Positions 44,517-56,800 of a stretch of DNA of 64,000 nucleotides are shown here, one piece after another. Both the position numbers and the translations under genes were made by a program. Positions within the stretch are counted from its first letter, which is position 1, and each line of letters starts with the position of its first letter. Source of the DNA: Cercophora sp. LCS_1 (Eukaryota > Ascomycota > Sordariomycetes > Sordariales > Lasiosphaeriaceae); NCBI GenBank assembly GCA_036250225.1, contig JAPZLL010000001.1, forward strand, positions 682,001 through 746,000, written 5' to 3'. Below the pieces are notes generated by a model. It made no database searches. It was not told the DNA's origin and saw only the letters and a list, made by a program, of their open reading frames with translations.

Positions 44517-47500
44517 ATGACATCGACCACTTTTGCTGTGGGTGTTGGCGTGGACCACGGGCCCCATCCGCCGGGTGCCCACCACCAAAACAACAGCGCA
44601 AGCACCGCCGGAACCTCAAACAGCACCAGCACGGCCCTCAGCAATCCGAACCCGACCAAATTGTTTCGCAGCAACAACAGCACCTTTGATGCCCACCGAC
44701 AGAACCACAATTCATCCAAACTTCCCGCATTTCGCTTTGCAGACCTAAAAAAGGACGCGTTTGTATTGCCATCCCTGCTGCAACACATTCCGCCCTCTCC
44801 CGTGTCGCCGCATCCCGACACACAACCCGAGCAGCCCACGGACGGGTGTCAGCAGCAGCACCAAACACAGCAGCAGCAGTCGCAGTTGCAGCAGCACGAA
44901 GCGCATGACCAGCCCACCGGAGAACAGCAAATCCCTGAACCTTTGCCAGACAGCCTCCACAGCCACGCGAGCTCCCGCAATCCACTCGAGAAATCTCCCT
45001 CGCCTGAAACACCACAATTGAAATCGCCTTTACCCCCTCAAGCAAGTTCCCCAAGGGCTCGCGCCTCGACCTTTCAGACTTCAACGCCGGCTGCTACGAT
45101 CACGACCGCAACCGCAACCACTCCCACGACCACCCAGCCCGATCCTTCGACCGGCACTAAGCGGCCTGCTTCATTTCCCGACGCCCCGACCGTCGTCGCC
45201 CAGTCGTATGCGACAAGAAATAAATCGTCATCTACCACTGCGCCGGCCGTCAAACGTCGTCTGACTGCTTCTGGCATTACCACTAGGACTGAAAACTCGA
45301 ACTCGCAAACCGGAGACGATCAAAACCCGACGCGGGATTGGGCGCAGGGACAGCGCGAGTTGCTATTGCCCAAAACTATCGACAGTGCAAAATCGGAAGA
45401 CAGGAGGAAATCGCGCCCTCCGGTATCCTACCGCCCGCCAATCGTCGCGGGTGCGCGCGCTGTAATTCCACCGATCCGATCTTTTCGCTCTTCTGGTTCT
45501 CGAAAAAGTCTTGTTCTGGACATGCACGTCCGTCGTGCGTCGGAAGAGTCGTACGGGGAGGACATAACGGACCCCAACCAGCGAGATCGCACGTTGCGAG
45601 CCCTCGAAGGACGGCACGATGATGATTTTTCGCAAATAACACCTCCAGATTCAGCAGACGCAATGGGTGACCGCGACAATACTGCCGACCTCTTTATGCG
45701 GATCGCTCATGAAGATCAAGGGCCGGAGGAAGGTGCAAAATCAGGGGAGCAAAATGCGATAGTAAGTGTACTTAGGCGATGCTTTCTTTCTTTTTTTTTT
45801 TCCTCGAAGATCGCAAACTGGGAATTCGCGATCTTTGGCCTTGGTGGGCCAACAACGGCACTCGTCCCACCATTTTGCCCGGCTGCCTTTGTTTACCCCA
45901 TGGACCTTTCTCATATCTCCGTCGTCTGCCTACACCCATTCACACTATCTCCTACCGACTCCACCGTCCCAGTCCACCGATCCGAACGCTAGCAGCTTCC
46001 ATGTTCTTTGTGCGTTGAACTAACAATTCGGCAGACACGGATCGCCCGGACTTCGCACCGCCGACCGCTCTCGGCCGCCGTTGCCACGTACCAAGCCACA
46101 TCACCTCCCCAAATAACACGCCGCCTCTCCGACCAGCGCGACAGCATCCGAACCCGCCAACTGGCGGATCCTCAATCCCCCCAACAGATGACAAGAGAAC
46201 TAGCATATCGCACTAATGTAAGGGAGAAGGCGGCGTCAGTCGCACCGACAAGCGAAGATAGCGGGCGCTCCCAGACAATTCGCACTCCTCTACGACCATC
46301 ACCGATCACCCCGCGAACGATCTCCTTTCAAGACGGAACTTCGGAAACAGGTCCAGCGTACAGGAGGAGGCAGTCAGTTACGGAAAGCAACTCGGGGTTC
46401 ACAGTTGGGAGGACGCCGCAGTTCAGGAACGCAAATCTTGCCTATGCCCAAAGCCGAACATACCACTCTTCGCCGTTGGTCCCTAAGCCGGTCGATTCGC
46501 AGAAAAACGAGGTTCAGGCGAGCTCCGAAGCAAATAATGGGGTTGAAGGAACAGAATCGTCGGGTTCGACGGCGGCACCATCCACTGTTTGGGATGAGCT
46601 GGACGACTTGAAGTCCCGTATTCACCGCTTAGAACTTACGGGTAAGGTGCCTTCAACCTCCGGTGCAGCGATGTCGAGGGCTTCGGACGATCGCCCGCCT
46701 ACAGCGACAACCAACGCAACATCCATGTCAGCATCACCAAAACGAGGTTCGGCCCCCGGTGCTACTCAGCCAGATGCGGGTAGTACTACCTCTTCACACA
46801 GGGAGCCTCAGCCTTTGCTCTTATCTGCACTTTCCAAGATGAAAGGTCTTGTTAGTACCGAAGTTTTTGAGGCGGTCGAAGCGGCGGCAACGGACGCCTT
46901 GTCCTTGCAGTTAATGATGGGCGCTCCCGGGCAGCCAGGCCCCATCTCAAGTGGTGCAAGTACTATTGGAGTGGGAGGCGGTATGACTGACCGGCAACTT
47001 CGCCGGAAAGCGGATAGCATATGCAGAAGCCTGACAGAGTTATGCATTGCGCTTGCTGACGAGCCGACTACCAAACCACCACAGCCTGCGGTAACTCCCC
47101 GCCGGGAGAAGGAGACGGAGCTCTTGTTGAGCCCGACAACAACAAAGTTTGCACCTCTGGCGTCTCAACGCCGGCCGAGTGCTCTCACCGACTCGCCGGC
47201 CCCCAAATTAGCCATGAGCCCGAGGGCTCCAACGAGCCTGGAGCAGAGGAGAATCAGTTTGCTCACTTCTACTGCCCTTCCTAGTCCCAGATATGCAGCT
47301 GCCCCTGCGACGCCCCTGGAGCCCACCAGTGCGGGGCGAAAGACCTCGTTACTTGTGACACGCAATCGCCGTGCTGGGACCGAAGAGCCCGAGGAAACAG
47401 CTGGGAGGAGGTCTTCGCTACTATTAAGAACTCGACGGGCTGGAACAGAGGAGCCCGAAGAGCAGCCTCAAGGCCGGAAGACCTCGCTTCTTTTCCGAAC

Positions 47501-47954
47501 TCGGAAGGCCACCAACTCGGACGAGGACGAGCCACGATTCCGGGTGCCATCCAGAGCTGTTACCGAGGTGAATAGCTTCCGGACAACCCAGCGAGACCTG
47601 CCGGCTCAGAACCAAGCCTCGCTCACGGACACCTCGCTTGGGTCCTCGGCACTTCCTCGTAGGCGACTCGTCCCTTCTTCTCTCAATCCACGACTTGTGG
47701 CCCCATCGGGCGCCGCACCCGCAGCAGCGGCTGCAACACCCACCACGCCGAACCGTCGCTTCCTCGACAGGCCGGCTCCAGAGCGAGAGGTCAGCAGCGT
47801 GGCCGAGAAATTTGCCGAGGAAAGGAGTCAACGGCAGATTTCACTCAGCTCTACCTCGCTTTTGAACCGCAGTGGTAGTATCAACCGGCGGACTCGCGAT
47901 AGCGCTATTCCCAACGCCGTGGCGCAGAACACGGCGGCCGGAAGCTATAGATGA
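44517..47954 (+). CDS. Large disordered protein, conserved-type, function unknown
   Basis: 1054 aa, two exons: 44517-45761 and 46035-47954. The 273-nt intron has donor ATA|GTAAGT and a CTAAC branch before CGGCAG; phases match. The sequence is almost wholly low-complexity: Asn/Ser/Thr-rich at the start, a Gln-rich run (about residues 108-145), many SP/TP sites (ITPPDSAD, RTPLRPSPITPRTISF). One ordered-looking segment, TVWDELDDLKSRIHRLELTG (about 605-625), looks like a short coiled coil, and another helical part follows at LLLSALSKMKGLVSTEVFEAVEAA with TDRQLRRKADSICRSLTELC (about 680-760). A 23-residue unit is repeated three times near 849-916, each with RK/RR-x-S-L-L. The coiled coil and basophilic sites would suit a phospho-regulated scaffold, but I do not recognise a characterised relative and assign no function. 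Confidence 0.75.
47334..47535 (+). repeat. Three tandem 69-bp (23-codon) repeats
   Basis: Units start at 47334, 47403 and 47472, each encoding G-R-(K/R)-(T/S)-S-L-L ... RRAGTEEPEE-like sequence; the third is diverged (ATNSDEDEP). The exact 69-bp period points to internal duplication within the coding sequence. Confidence 0.85.
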
Positions 47955-48859
47955 AGAAGCACATCATGCCCTTATGACGTTCATACCACCATGTTCACGA
48001 ATGTACCAACATTGAAGATATATACCGACAACTCATCATGCGCGGGCGTTTTGCGATTGTTTTTATTGCGGCAGATTCACCTGGCATTGGATGGTTTGGG
48101 CGACAGCCCCAACAATGGTTGGCACCCTTCTTTTTCTTTTCTCAATGCAGGGTCATTGGCTTGAGAGCTGGAAGAATATCATTGTGCGGGCAGCTGTTGG
48201 ATTTCCATTGCCCGGGGCGTTTTTTATTATTGCTTGTATGCTTTTTTTCTGATTTATTATGCCACGACTCGACACACACACTTCCGAGGACCATCCAGGA
48301 GGTCGCGAACATTTGCATTTAGGCGGTTCCGATTGGAAGCGGAGCGGAGTCGAGGAAGATGTCGAGACGGCAGATACCATGGTTTTTGTAATGGGTATGG
48401 ATTTTGCTGGCTGGCTGCATTGGGTTCTTGTGTTCTTTCAATTCGATTCCGCTGCTCGGCCGGTTACGTTGACCATTTTCGGGGCGAAACGGAAGGGGTG
48501 TTTGGTGGTGAAAAGGGTCAGCGAGCGTGGCGTTGGCGATGAGAGGAAGAGGGGGACATTCAAGGGGAGCGATTTACTGTACCATAGTTGCATTATGCGT
48601 TGACAAAAAGAGAGCAAGGGGTTATGGTTCCTTGAACCTAGGCGCATTGAGGGTTTATGTTGCTGTGACGTCGCTGCCTTTTTGATTGTTCGACTGAGAT
48701 GAGTCATGCCGGTGAGATGGCAGAGAGGCCTCTTGATCGAGTTTCAAAATGTAGATAAAAATCGGATATTGGACTCTTTCCACGTTTGGCTCCATCATCT
48801 CTACACTCCGTTGTGTTTCCAAACTTCATCAATTCTGACTCAACTCAGCTCATTTCTTG
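47955..48859. other. Intergenic 0.9 kb
   Basis: This is the 3' flank of the disordered-protein gene and the short promoter of tpt1. No gene is seen. Confidence 0.5.
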
Positions 48860-49982
48860 ATGAAACAATCTCTAATCCGCCACATAGCTGCAACCCGTCG
48901 TCTCCCGGTCCCCATCACACCCCACATCCTCACCACCACATCCAAAACCCGCATCGTCAGGCCAACCCCCGGCACCATGGATAACGACCAAGTCGCCGCC
49001 TTGGCAGACCAATTCGAGGGCCGCGCCTCTGTTTCCTCCTCACCACGAGGCGGCCGTGGCGGTTCACGAGGTGGTCGTTTCCGTTCCCGCGGAGGCGGGG
49101 GTGCTTCTGGTTCCGGCTCCAAAGGCAGGGAAGTCGACATCTCCCGTGCGCTATCCCGTCTGTTACGCCACCAGGCGCAGAACGCAGGCGTGCGGCTGGA
49201 TGGACAGGGTTACGCCTCGCTTGAGAGGGTCGTACGTCTTTTCTCCTTCTCCTTCTCCGTGAGTGATAGCTGACAAGAGAGAAAAAAAAAAGTTACAATG
49301 GCCTCCCCTCCGCTCCCTCTCCCCAACCATGGACGAGATTGTGTCTCTAGTGCATAACAGCGATAAACAACGCTTCGCGCTGAAACCCGCCACTGAAGGC
49401 GGTGATGAAACATCTACAGACCCCAAGGATTGGCTTGTCCGTGCGAATCAGGGCCATTCCATCAAGTTGGAGAATGAAGGCTTGCTCAAACCGCTTGCGT
49501 TACCCGACGCAGACGGGACAGTGCCAGAGGGGAGCGTCAAGGTTCCGGAGACGGTGGTGCACGGCACGTATTTTGCGTTTTGGAAGGGGATCGTCCAGAG
49601 TGGCGGGCTGAAGGCTATGGGACGGAATCATGTCCATTGCAGCACGGGTTTGCCGGACGATGAGAAGGGGGTGATCAGTGGGATGCGGAAGGATGCCGAG
49701 TTGTTGGTGTATGTGGATGCGGAGAAGAGTATGCGGGACGGTGTTAAGTGGTGGATTAGTGACAATGGGGTTGTGTTGACTGAGGGGGCTGAGGAGGAGG
49801 GTGGGTTGGTTTCGACAAAGTATTTCAAAGAGGTTGTGGGGAGGACGCAGGGTGTTGGCACGCTGTGGAGGGATGGGGAGTGGGTTGCTGATTTGCCTGA
49901 TGGTATTAAGATTAGGGTGCCGCAGGGGAAGAATAGGGCTGGTGGTGGGGGAGGTGGGAGAGGTGGGAGGGGGAGGGCGTAG
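48860..49982 (+). CDS. tpt1: tRNA 2'-phosphotransferase (Tpt1/KptA family)
   Basis: Removes the 2'-phosphate left at the splice junction of ligated tRNAs, transferring it to NAD+. Two exons, 48860-49231 and 49293-49982, intron GTACGT to poly-A AAG, phase 0. The N-lobe starts VDISRALSRLLRHQAQNAGV with the catalytic Arg-His of the LLRH motif, then YASLERV|LQWPPLRSL across the intron. NAD-binding residues follow in VRANQGHSIKLE, VHGTYFAFW, and MGRNHVHCSTG; the C-lobe includes AELLVYVDAEKSMRDGVKWWISDNGVVLTEG (in part). The family's Arg-His-Arg-Arg tetrad seems complete. Two starts are possible: 48860 (weak context, adds 39 residues rich in Arg and lacking acids, presequence-like) and 48977 (CACCATGG, strong context, MDNDQVAALADQF). 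RGG-type Gly/Arg tracts flank both ends. Confidence 0.9.
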
Positions 49983-50521
49983 TTGGGTGAAGGTTTTGTG
50001 AGTGGTGGCCTTATGAAAGGAGAAAGGACCAATGCTATATAAGCCTTGATGTGAAGAACAGTGCTGGTCGCGGTCTATGAGTGATTGTTGCATTGGTATG
50101 AAAAAAGAGTGAAGTGCAAGAGTCAACACACAAGGCCGAACATCAGTATCTTGTCACAGAGGCAAATATCAGAGGCCTATTGAGCCAGCTCACCAACCGT
50201 CAAACACCAAGAGGAACAAGGATTGTACCCACTGCGAATATCTATTATTACGCCCGCTGGTTCTCGAAAATGATGCTTGAAAAGTCTACCATGTGCCAGC
50301 TATTCGCTCAACGCTGATCGCCCAAAGTATGCAAGGAAATACCCCAAGCACTCCTGCCTCCCATGTGTGACCTTGTCACCCCAGGATGACTCTCTCCCTC
50401 AAGGAACAGCCGCGTCGTCATCCTCAGCGTCCGTATCCGCAAAGAAAGTGGCAGCCTACTTCTTGGACTTCTTCTTCTCCCCGAGCGACTGCTTTGACAC
50501 CCTTTTCCGCGATCTGCCGCC
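49983..50521. other. Convergent intergenic region with possible readthrough extension
   Basis: This separates tpt1 and the dsRNA-binding-like gene. On the minus strand, 50521-50456 is an in-frame continuation past the TAG of the latter, ending in a second TAG. Otherwise only 3' flanks are seen. Confidence 0.5.
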
Positions 50522-51911
50522 CTAGCCCGACTCTTGCTTGGTAGGGGTAGCCGCACCGATGTTCTCAGCGTCCATTCCTGCAAGAAGCTTGGCAATCTGC
50601 TGCTGCCGTTTCGTCTTCTCCTCAAGAAGGAACCTCAGCACCTTCTCCGCGATCTGCTCTTTCGCACCCTTCTTGCTGAAGCATTTCTTGACCTCGAAAA
50701 TCTCTTCTCCAAATGAATGGCGATCAATCCCAAAGTCGGCAAAGCCGTGGTAGAAGGGCGTGTCAGAGCCTGGCTCGGCTACCATGATCTTGTACGCGGG
50801 TCGTTGGAAGCCGAGGTAGTTGCAAAGCTCACCGACCTTGTCCACTGCGGACACCTCCTCGTCGCTGTTGTCGGCATCTCGTGCGATCGCTGGCTTTGGT
50901 TCTGGGGATTCCTGCTTCACGATGGCTGTGTTGGCTGGGACTGTCTTATTCTCCGCCGAGGCGCCGCCTGACTGGGGCTGCTGGTGGCCTCCCTTAGAGG
51001 TCTGCTTCGGGAACTTGACATCCTTGCCCAGCTTCAGGAGCCACTCGACGGCACACTTGGCTGCGTAGCGTTTGGCGTCCTTCTTGCGCGCAAAGGGCGG
51101 TCGGCCGAGGGTGCCCTTAGCATCGACGGCGACAAAGCCGTCACCCTCGCGCGGGAACTCGAGTGCATTGGGAGAATCGGTGATCTTAATGGTGCAGACA
51201 CAGTGCCACTGGTTGCTGTTGGTCCAATCGCCCGGATACTCCTGGAACGAGTACTCTGTGCCACGGCCTTGGGGGCTATCTCGGAATTCTGTGATATTGT
51301 CAAGACTTTCTCTCGTTCCTAAGGTACAATCACGGGGTGTGTAACGTACGGCCCAAAGCGCTGATCCAATCTTTGTCCCCAAGCTCAGGCTCGGCAACCT
51401 TGTGTGCAATCGACGCCTTCAGGTCGGCGATAGCCTTGCGCTGGACTTCAGTCAAGGCCACGGGCTGCGGCAGCGATTTCATGTGGTCCACAAAGTCCTG
51501 GAGGTCCTGCAACGAGACGGACTGGGCAGGAGGCGCCATGTCGTGGGTTTTCTTGGCCCGCTTCCTCGGCTTGGGATTCTTTTCCACAACTGACTGGACC
51601 GGTGACTCTTCAACGACTATCTCGGCTAGTGGGGTTGGTGTTTTGGCGGCGGCGATGCGTTGGGTCCAGACGTCGAGCGGAATGATTTCGGGCGACTCAT
51701 CTCGCTCTTTGCGCTTGCCCGTCTCAGCGATGGGGGTGTAACCTATATAGCCTTGAGTCGACTCGCTGGGAGCTTCCGTCGAGAGGGTGAGAGCTTCAGG
51801 CTTGGATTTGATGGAGGCAGCTGCGTATGTGTGGGGTAGCGGGGCATTCAATTCGACGGCGGAAGCTGCATGCTGCAGGTTGCTGGTCTTGAGGCCTACC
51901 GTTGAGGCCAT
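50522..51911 (-). CDS. dsRNA-binding-domain-like protein
   Basis: 442 aa in two exons: 51911-51350 and 51288-50522. The intron runs from C|GTACGT to ATCACAG, and exon lengths sum to a multiple of three. The N-terminal ~130 residues are disordered with a basic patch (KPRKRAKKTH), a possible nuclear signal. A helical segment follows (LQDLQDFVDHMKSLPQPVAL). Two double-stranded-RNA-binding-like folds follow: one about 188-285 (QWHCVCTIKITD ... FVAVDAKGTLG ... KKDAKRYAAKCAVEWLL) and a second about 325-415 (VGELCNYLGFQRPAYKIM ... FYHGFADFG ... KKGAKEQIAEKVLRFLL). Both have the typical alpha-beta-beta-beta-alpha order with KKxAK before the last helix. RNA binding is inferred; I do not recognise a named orthologue. 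The stop is followed by an in-frame basic extension. Confidence 0.75.
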
Positions 51912-52327
51912 CTTTCTGGATGTGATAGGATAGGGGAGGAGCGATGAAGTTAAACTGCAGGAGATGGAGGCGTGTTCTGGTTAAGGTTGCGCGCCTCGTT
52001 GGTGTCGACGTCGCGCTCGCTGAATAAAGGGCGAGAGAGTGGCTCGCCGAGAAGGTTGGCTGGAGGAGAATAAATATTTGAAAGGGCTTGCCTGCGGCAA
52101 TTTGCTATTGTCCCCATTTACCAAAATGCAATTGAGGCCTACAGTTCCATCCCATCTGTGGTATCTGCCATTCCATCCAGTCTGCCAGGTGTAGCGCGGT
52201 GGGTTCTGGTTTGTGGACAAACTCCAAGGCTCCATGGGTATCATAATCTACAAGAAACCTAGCTGTATGCGACATTACGGTATTGGACGCTCTCCCCCGC
52301 GTCCAGTTGAGGGCGTTGGCCTCTATC
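51912..52327. other. Intergenic 0.4 kb
   Basis: This holds the promoter of the dsRNA-binding-like gene and the 3' flank of efg1, which lies in tandem upstream. No gene is seen. Confidence 0.55.
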
Positions 52328-53265
52328 TTACTTCTCATCAATGTCGAAGAAAGCACCCCCATCGCTGTCGCTGTCGCCGTCATCCCCATTCGCAAATTGC
52401 CCACCATTTCGAGGAGGCCCAGTGCCATCCCGAGACTTGTTGGCTTGTAGTGACTTCCCCTTGTCTGCCTTTTTCGGTTTTTTGTGCTTTCCCTTCTCTG
52501 ATTTCGTCCTCAAAGACTGAGTCTTGGCAGCGCCCATCGAAGCCTCCGGTTGTCCCTCGCCCCCATATCCTACTGGCTGTCTGTTCTGAATCCTTTCTAG
52601 AGCCGCCTCGCCCTCCTCTCTTGCTTTCTCAATGGCGGCCCATACTGATGGTCTTGGGATGTGCAAGAACTCTGCTGCTGATGTCTTTTTCCCTTTCGAC
52701 TCGTCTTCCCCTGAGGCGGTATATAAGCTGATATACGGCTCCAGGAACGGAAAGTACTTTGCGTAGTCAACGTCGACTTCCGCAATGTGAAGATCGGCTT
52801 TCAGTTTTGCGATCTCGTCGGGGTCCTCGGTCTCGCCCAGTTTCCTCTTCAGCTGCTTGACAAGCCTCGTCGCTTTTTGCCGCTCTGCGTCACGTCAGTA
52901 CTCGTCCTCATAGACCCATCCTAAGCCATTCACACACCAAAGAACCGGACCATGTGGTATTTGCCAATCATCTTGCTCCTCTGCTTCTTTGCCTCTGCCT
53001 CGGCGATTCTCTGCTTGTGCGCTGCCAATTCCCGTCGGAGCTCGTTCAACTTGTCGGCCGGCATCTTGGTATTTTCTCGTCCCAACAGTCGCTCGATCGC
53101 GCGCGCTCGTTGCTTGATTTGGTAGATCTTCTCTCCGCCCGTGGCGTCCACCTTTTGCTTCTTTGCAAAGTGCTTGTGCCCTGGTCGCTTGCCATTGTTG
53201 TTGAAGTAGGGGCGGCCCGAGGCCTCACCACCTTCCACCTCGGAGTGACTTCTTTTTTGACCCAT
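52328..53265 (-). CDS. efg1: rRNA-processing protein EFG1
   Basis: Nucleolar factor of 18S rRNA maturation (small-subunit processome side); 294 aa, two exons: 53265-52938 and 52884-52328, spliced G|GTGTGT to GACGCAG so that MVRFF continues ERQKATRLVKQLKRKL. The EFG1 domain covers about 40-190: IYQIKQRARAIERLLGREN, LNELRRELAAHKQRIAEAEA, KYHMVRFFERQKATRLVKQL, and VDYAKYFPFLEPYISLY, largely coiled-coil. The N-terminus is basic (GKRPGHKHFAKKQK). The C-terminal 100 residues are lysine-rich, then acidic (DDGDSDSDGG), as common in nucleolar proteins. It is divergent from sea4 with 605 bp between starts, in which a telobox-like motif lies about 115 bp upstream of the efg1 ATG. Confidence 0.92.
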
Positions 53266-53870
53266 GTTGGCGTTAGGGTGGTGTATATCCGGTGACGATG
53301 TTTGACAACTCAGACGAGGAGCTCGAGGAGTTGACGATGGGAAAAGATAAAAAAAAGTTGCCCCACTCCGATTAGGAATTAAGGGTTAGGGTTACAGCAC
53401 ACCGCCGCCAAGGGGATGATGTGGACAAGGAAATGACATAGATCAGAAGAGGGACAAATCTGCTTTTTTGGTTTTCAGCATGGGCTATGATTTAAAATAA
53501 CAAGTTAGCGCATAGAGTGACTTTGGAGATCTGATAAATAAAAACAGGTTCATCCAAACACGGCACTGGTCCTGCTCGTAGAAAGCTATTAGCCCTGCCC
53601 GCCCTTTTTTGTTGCTAAGCTCGGAAAGCTTGACACAGAGCTTCGGCTCACCCCTCAAACGGTCCAACCCCACTGCATTCAAAGATACAGCATGTCTCAC
53701 CAGGTCAACATGAGATATCCTGGTAGCTTCGCTCAATTATGAGTCGCTTAGATGTTTGTATGTTGCGAGGCCTTAATACGCATCATTCAGCCTCAGTTTG
53801 GGTGACATAGAGCGACGTTTTCGCGACGGCCTCCTCCAGACGCGGCAACGACGCTTCACTCACCCCCACA
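53266..53870. other. Divergent promoter region of efg1 and sea4
   Basis: 605 bp between two start codons. A telobox-like repeat is near the efg1 side (listed separately), next to a poly-A/T stretch at about 53345-53358. No gene is seen. Confidence 0.6.
53381..53394 (-). promoter_or_regulatory. Telobox-like motif upstream of efg1
   Basis: AAGGGTTAGGGTTA on the plus strand, reading TAACCCTAACCCTT in the efg1 direction, 116 bp upstream of its ATG. Position, and its presence before a ribosome-biogenesis gene, fit the known association of teloboxes with such promoters. The binding factor is inferred. Confidence 0.5.
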
Positions 53871-56800
53871 ATGGACCGCCCTGAGCCGGGGCTGATCAGA
53901 TGGTCACCCAGTGCCGCTCGCGACTCGTTTCTGCATATTAATGTGCAACACCGCGTCGTTCAGATCTACGAGCCGACAGGGCGCGCGCAACGGGGGCGGT
54001 TCGACTACCGCAAGCTCGCAAAGCACGACGACCTCCCTCCGCTCACCGCGTACGACTGGTCGCCTTCCCACCCCGGCCTTGTTGCCGTAGGCACTTCGAC
54101 CGGCGTTGTCAATCTTTTGCGCGTTGACGATGGCTCGAACGCGTATCTCGAGCTTGGTCTGAAGTTGGCGCGCACTTGTCATGCCGTGGCCTTCAATACG
54201 ACAGGGAAACTGGCTGTAGCTCTGGATAGAGTTAGGAGCGACAACTGTCTGTATATATGGGATGTCAGTCGTCTTTCCACTTTGGACCCTTCTCGGTCTG
54301 GCTTTCCCACCGATACGGACGCCTTTTCGGACCCAACCGACAGACTCGAGCCTAGCGTGTCCGTCTCGAGTATCAAGTTCTTCGAGGACAACCCTAACGT
54401 ATTAGTCGCCGGTATAAAGGGGCAAGGTCTACGGATCCACGACCTACGAGGTACTATCGACAGATGAGCTGCCGCATTGGCGTGTGCTAACCTGGTGTGC
54501 AGAGTCGGCACATGGTGGTGTTATCCACTTCCCAACCAAATGCTGCAACAACCTGGCCATTGACTATGCTGACCAGAACTATTTTGCCTCCTCGGCCCTG
54601 GATCAGCCCGGGATTATGGTCTGGGATCGACGCGCAACCCATCGTCAGGATGCTTCTTCGTCATACATCGACGCCGTTGACCGGGACGGCGTCCCATGGG
54701 GCGGTGCGCTGCGACTAGACCGCGCAGTTCAGATGGAGGCAGATCCCGCCGTCATGGATAACAAGAACTCGTATATTCGGTCCATCCGGTTCTGTCGTGA
54801 CCACCCAGGCATGCTTGCTGTGCTGGCACGCACCGGCCAGCTGAGGATTCTCTCGACAAGACATGAATACATTGATTCCGATGTTCAGCTTGATGGCGGT
54901 CCTGAGCTGCTGGAGGTCAGCCGTTCATACGAGATGGATCCATTATACGCTGAGCCAAGTCATAGAAACGATAAAATCGTTTCGTTTGACTGGATCACCC
55001 TGCGCTCTCCGATGGTCCAACCAAGGCTACTGGTGCTAAGAGCCAGCGGTGCGCTTGAGGTCTTGGAAAAGCCGTCATTTACCTCGGAATATCCGTTCAA
55101 GCTAATCCCCTGGCAAGCGCCCTTTCGTGGGCTGGAAGGTGAGTCTGGCGGATGATCAGACTTTTTGCTTCAAAGCTGACAAGGCCGCAGAGGGAACTCC
55201 CTATCACGAGCCGATGGAACTTGAGCCATCGCAAGCTCACAGTCTCCTTGGACCGTTGCTTACCGAAAGAGCCCTGTCTGACATACCCCTTTTCGGGACG
55301 GAAAGACCTAATATCAACGCATTGGCGGAAAAGACGATGATTCCCATCACTCCCACTGAAGAACTACTCGAGAACGGCTACGAGGCGGACAACCTCCCCG
55401 CCTCTTTCTCACAGGCAACCACGGTGGCGGCAAAATTGGCGGCACTCAGAATAGTCTCTCAAGAGGCGGTATTAGGCCAAGGCCAAGCATCTGCCCAACC
55501 TGGGGGCGTGCCGTCTTCCCAGCTGCAGCGTCATGAGAGGCTACTAAGCGAAACGAAAACTAGCATGTCCCGTTTTCCAAGTCGAGCGCAGGCGGTTTTA
55601 GACCACACAATGCTGCTTCGTGCGAAGGAGGGCTACCTCTTTAACTATGAGAAGAACCAGAAGATTATGGCCGACGACAGCTGGCTGCGAGACGTCTGGG
55701 CCTGGGTTGCGGGTGAGTACTCCAAGAACAAAACCACGGCAAGTTTGCTCACACTGTCACAGGTGCTCAGGATGCAGCTTCAGATGGCGGTATGATATCG
55801 CAGCCGCTGGATATCGGCTACTTGGGTGTTTACACCATATGGACGAACGACCTTGGTAAGATACCCGGACATGTCCGCCGCGAGGACACTGACTAACCGT
55901 GCCAGGGAGCAAATCGCATACACGGCTCTTGGGCAACGACCAGATACCTGATGAACTCGTATGGGAGCGCTGCTTGAATGCTATCAACAAGAAGCTTGGG
56001 ATCCCCAGGTTTGATGGAGTCGAAACAAAGCGACCCCATCATCGTGAGATGTGCCTACAGATGTGTAGTTGGGGACGTGCGTTTGACTCTGAGTTCTCGG
56101 ACAGCGGTTCAGTATCGAGCCTCCAGCGGGACTCGACCTGGCACACCATGGCGGCGGCGCACGCATTATTCAGGGGCGACACTAAAGAGGCTGTGCAGGT
56201 GCTCAAAAAGGCGAGCACTGAGCACCCCGAGCTTCTGTTTGTCTCCTTGGCTCTCCAGCTCATCGGCAAGAACGATACCGACCCCTCGACCAAGTCAGCA
56301 CTTGACTTTGATGAACGTGTTGCTTCAAAAACGGACCCGTACCTTCGCGCGATCTCGTCCATCATCGCCACAGGCGACTGGACCAAGATCGCCAACCAGC
56401 GGTCCCTCCCTCTTCGCGATCGCATCTTTGTTGCGGTTCGTAACTTCTCCGATGATGATCTCACCTCGTGGCTATCACATGAGGTGTCAGTAGCCATCAA
56501 GACCGGCGACATTGAAGGCATTGTGCTCACCGGGATTTCCGACCATCTTGTCGACATTCTCGCCCGCTATGTCGAGAAGTTCAACGACTACCAAACCGCC
56601 ACCCTCCTCCTCTCCATCTGCGCCCCTCGTTTTATCGATGATGTTCGCGCCGCGGCGTTTCGATCGGCATACCGCGCCTATCTCCAGCGCCATCACGCCT
56701 TCTTTCTTCGTTCCAAGTTCGACGTCGAGTCTACCAAGCGCAGCAAACATCATGGGCGCCCAACCTTGCGGCCCCCTGCACGGCAGATCTCCCTCCGATG

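Noticed and set aside
44360..44689. Long overlapping upstream frame before the disordered-protein gene
   Set aside because: Shares sequence with the real coding region in another frame; no evidence that the transcript includes its start.
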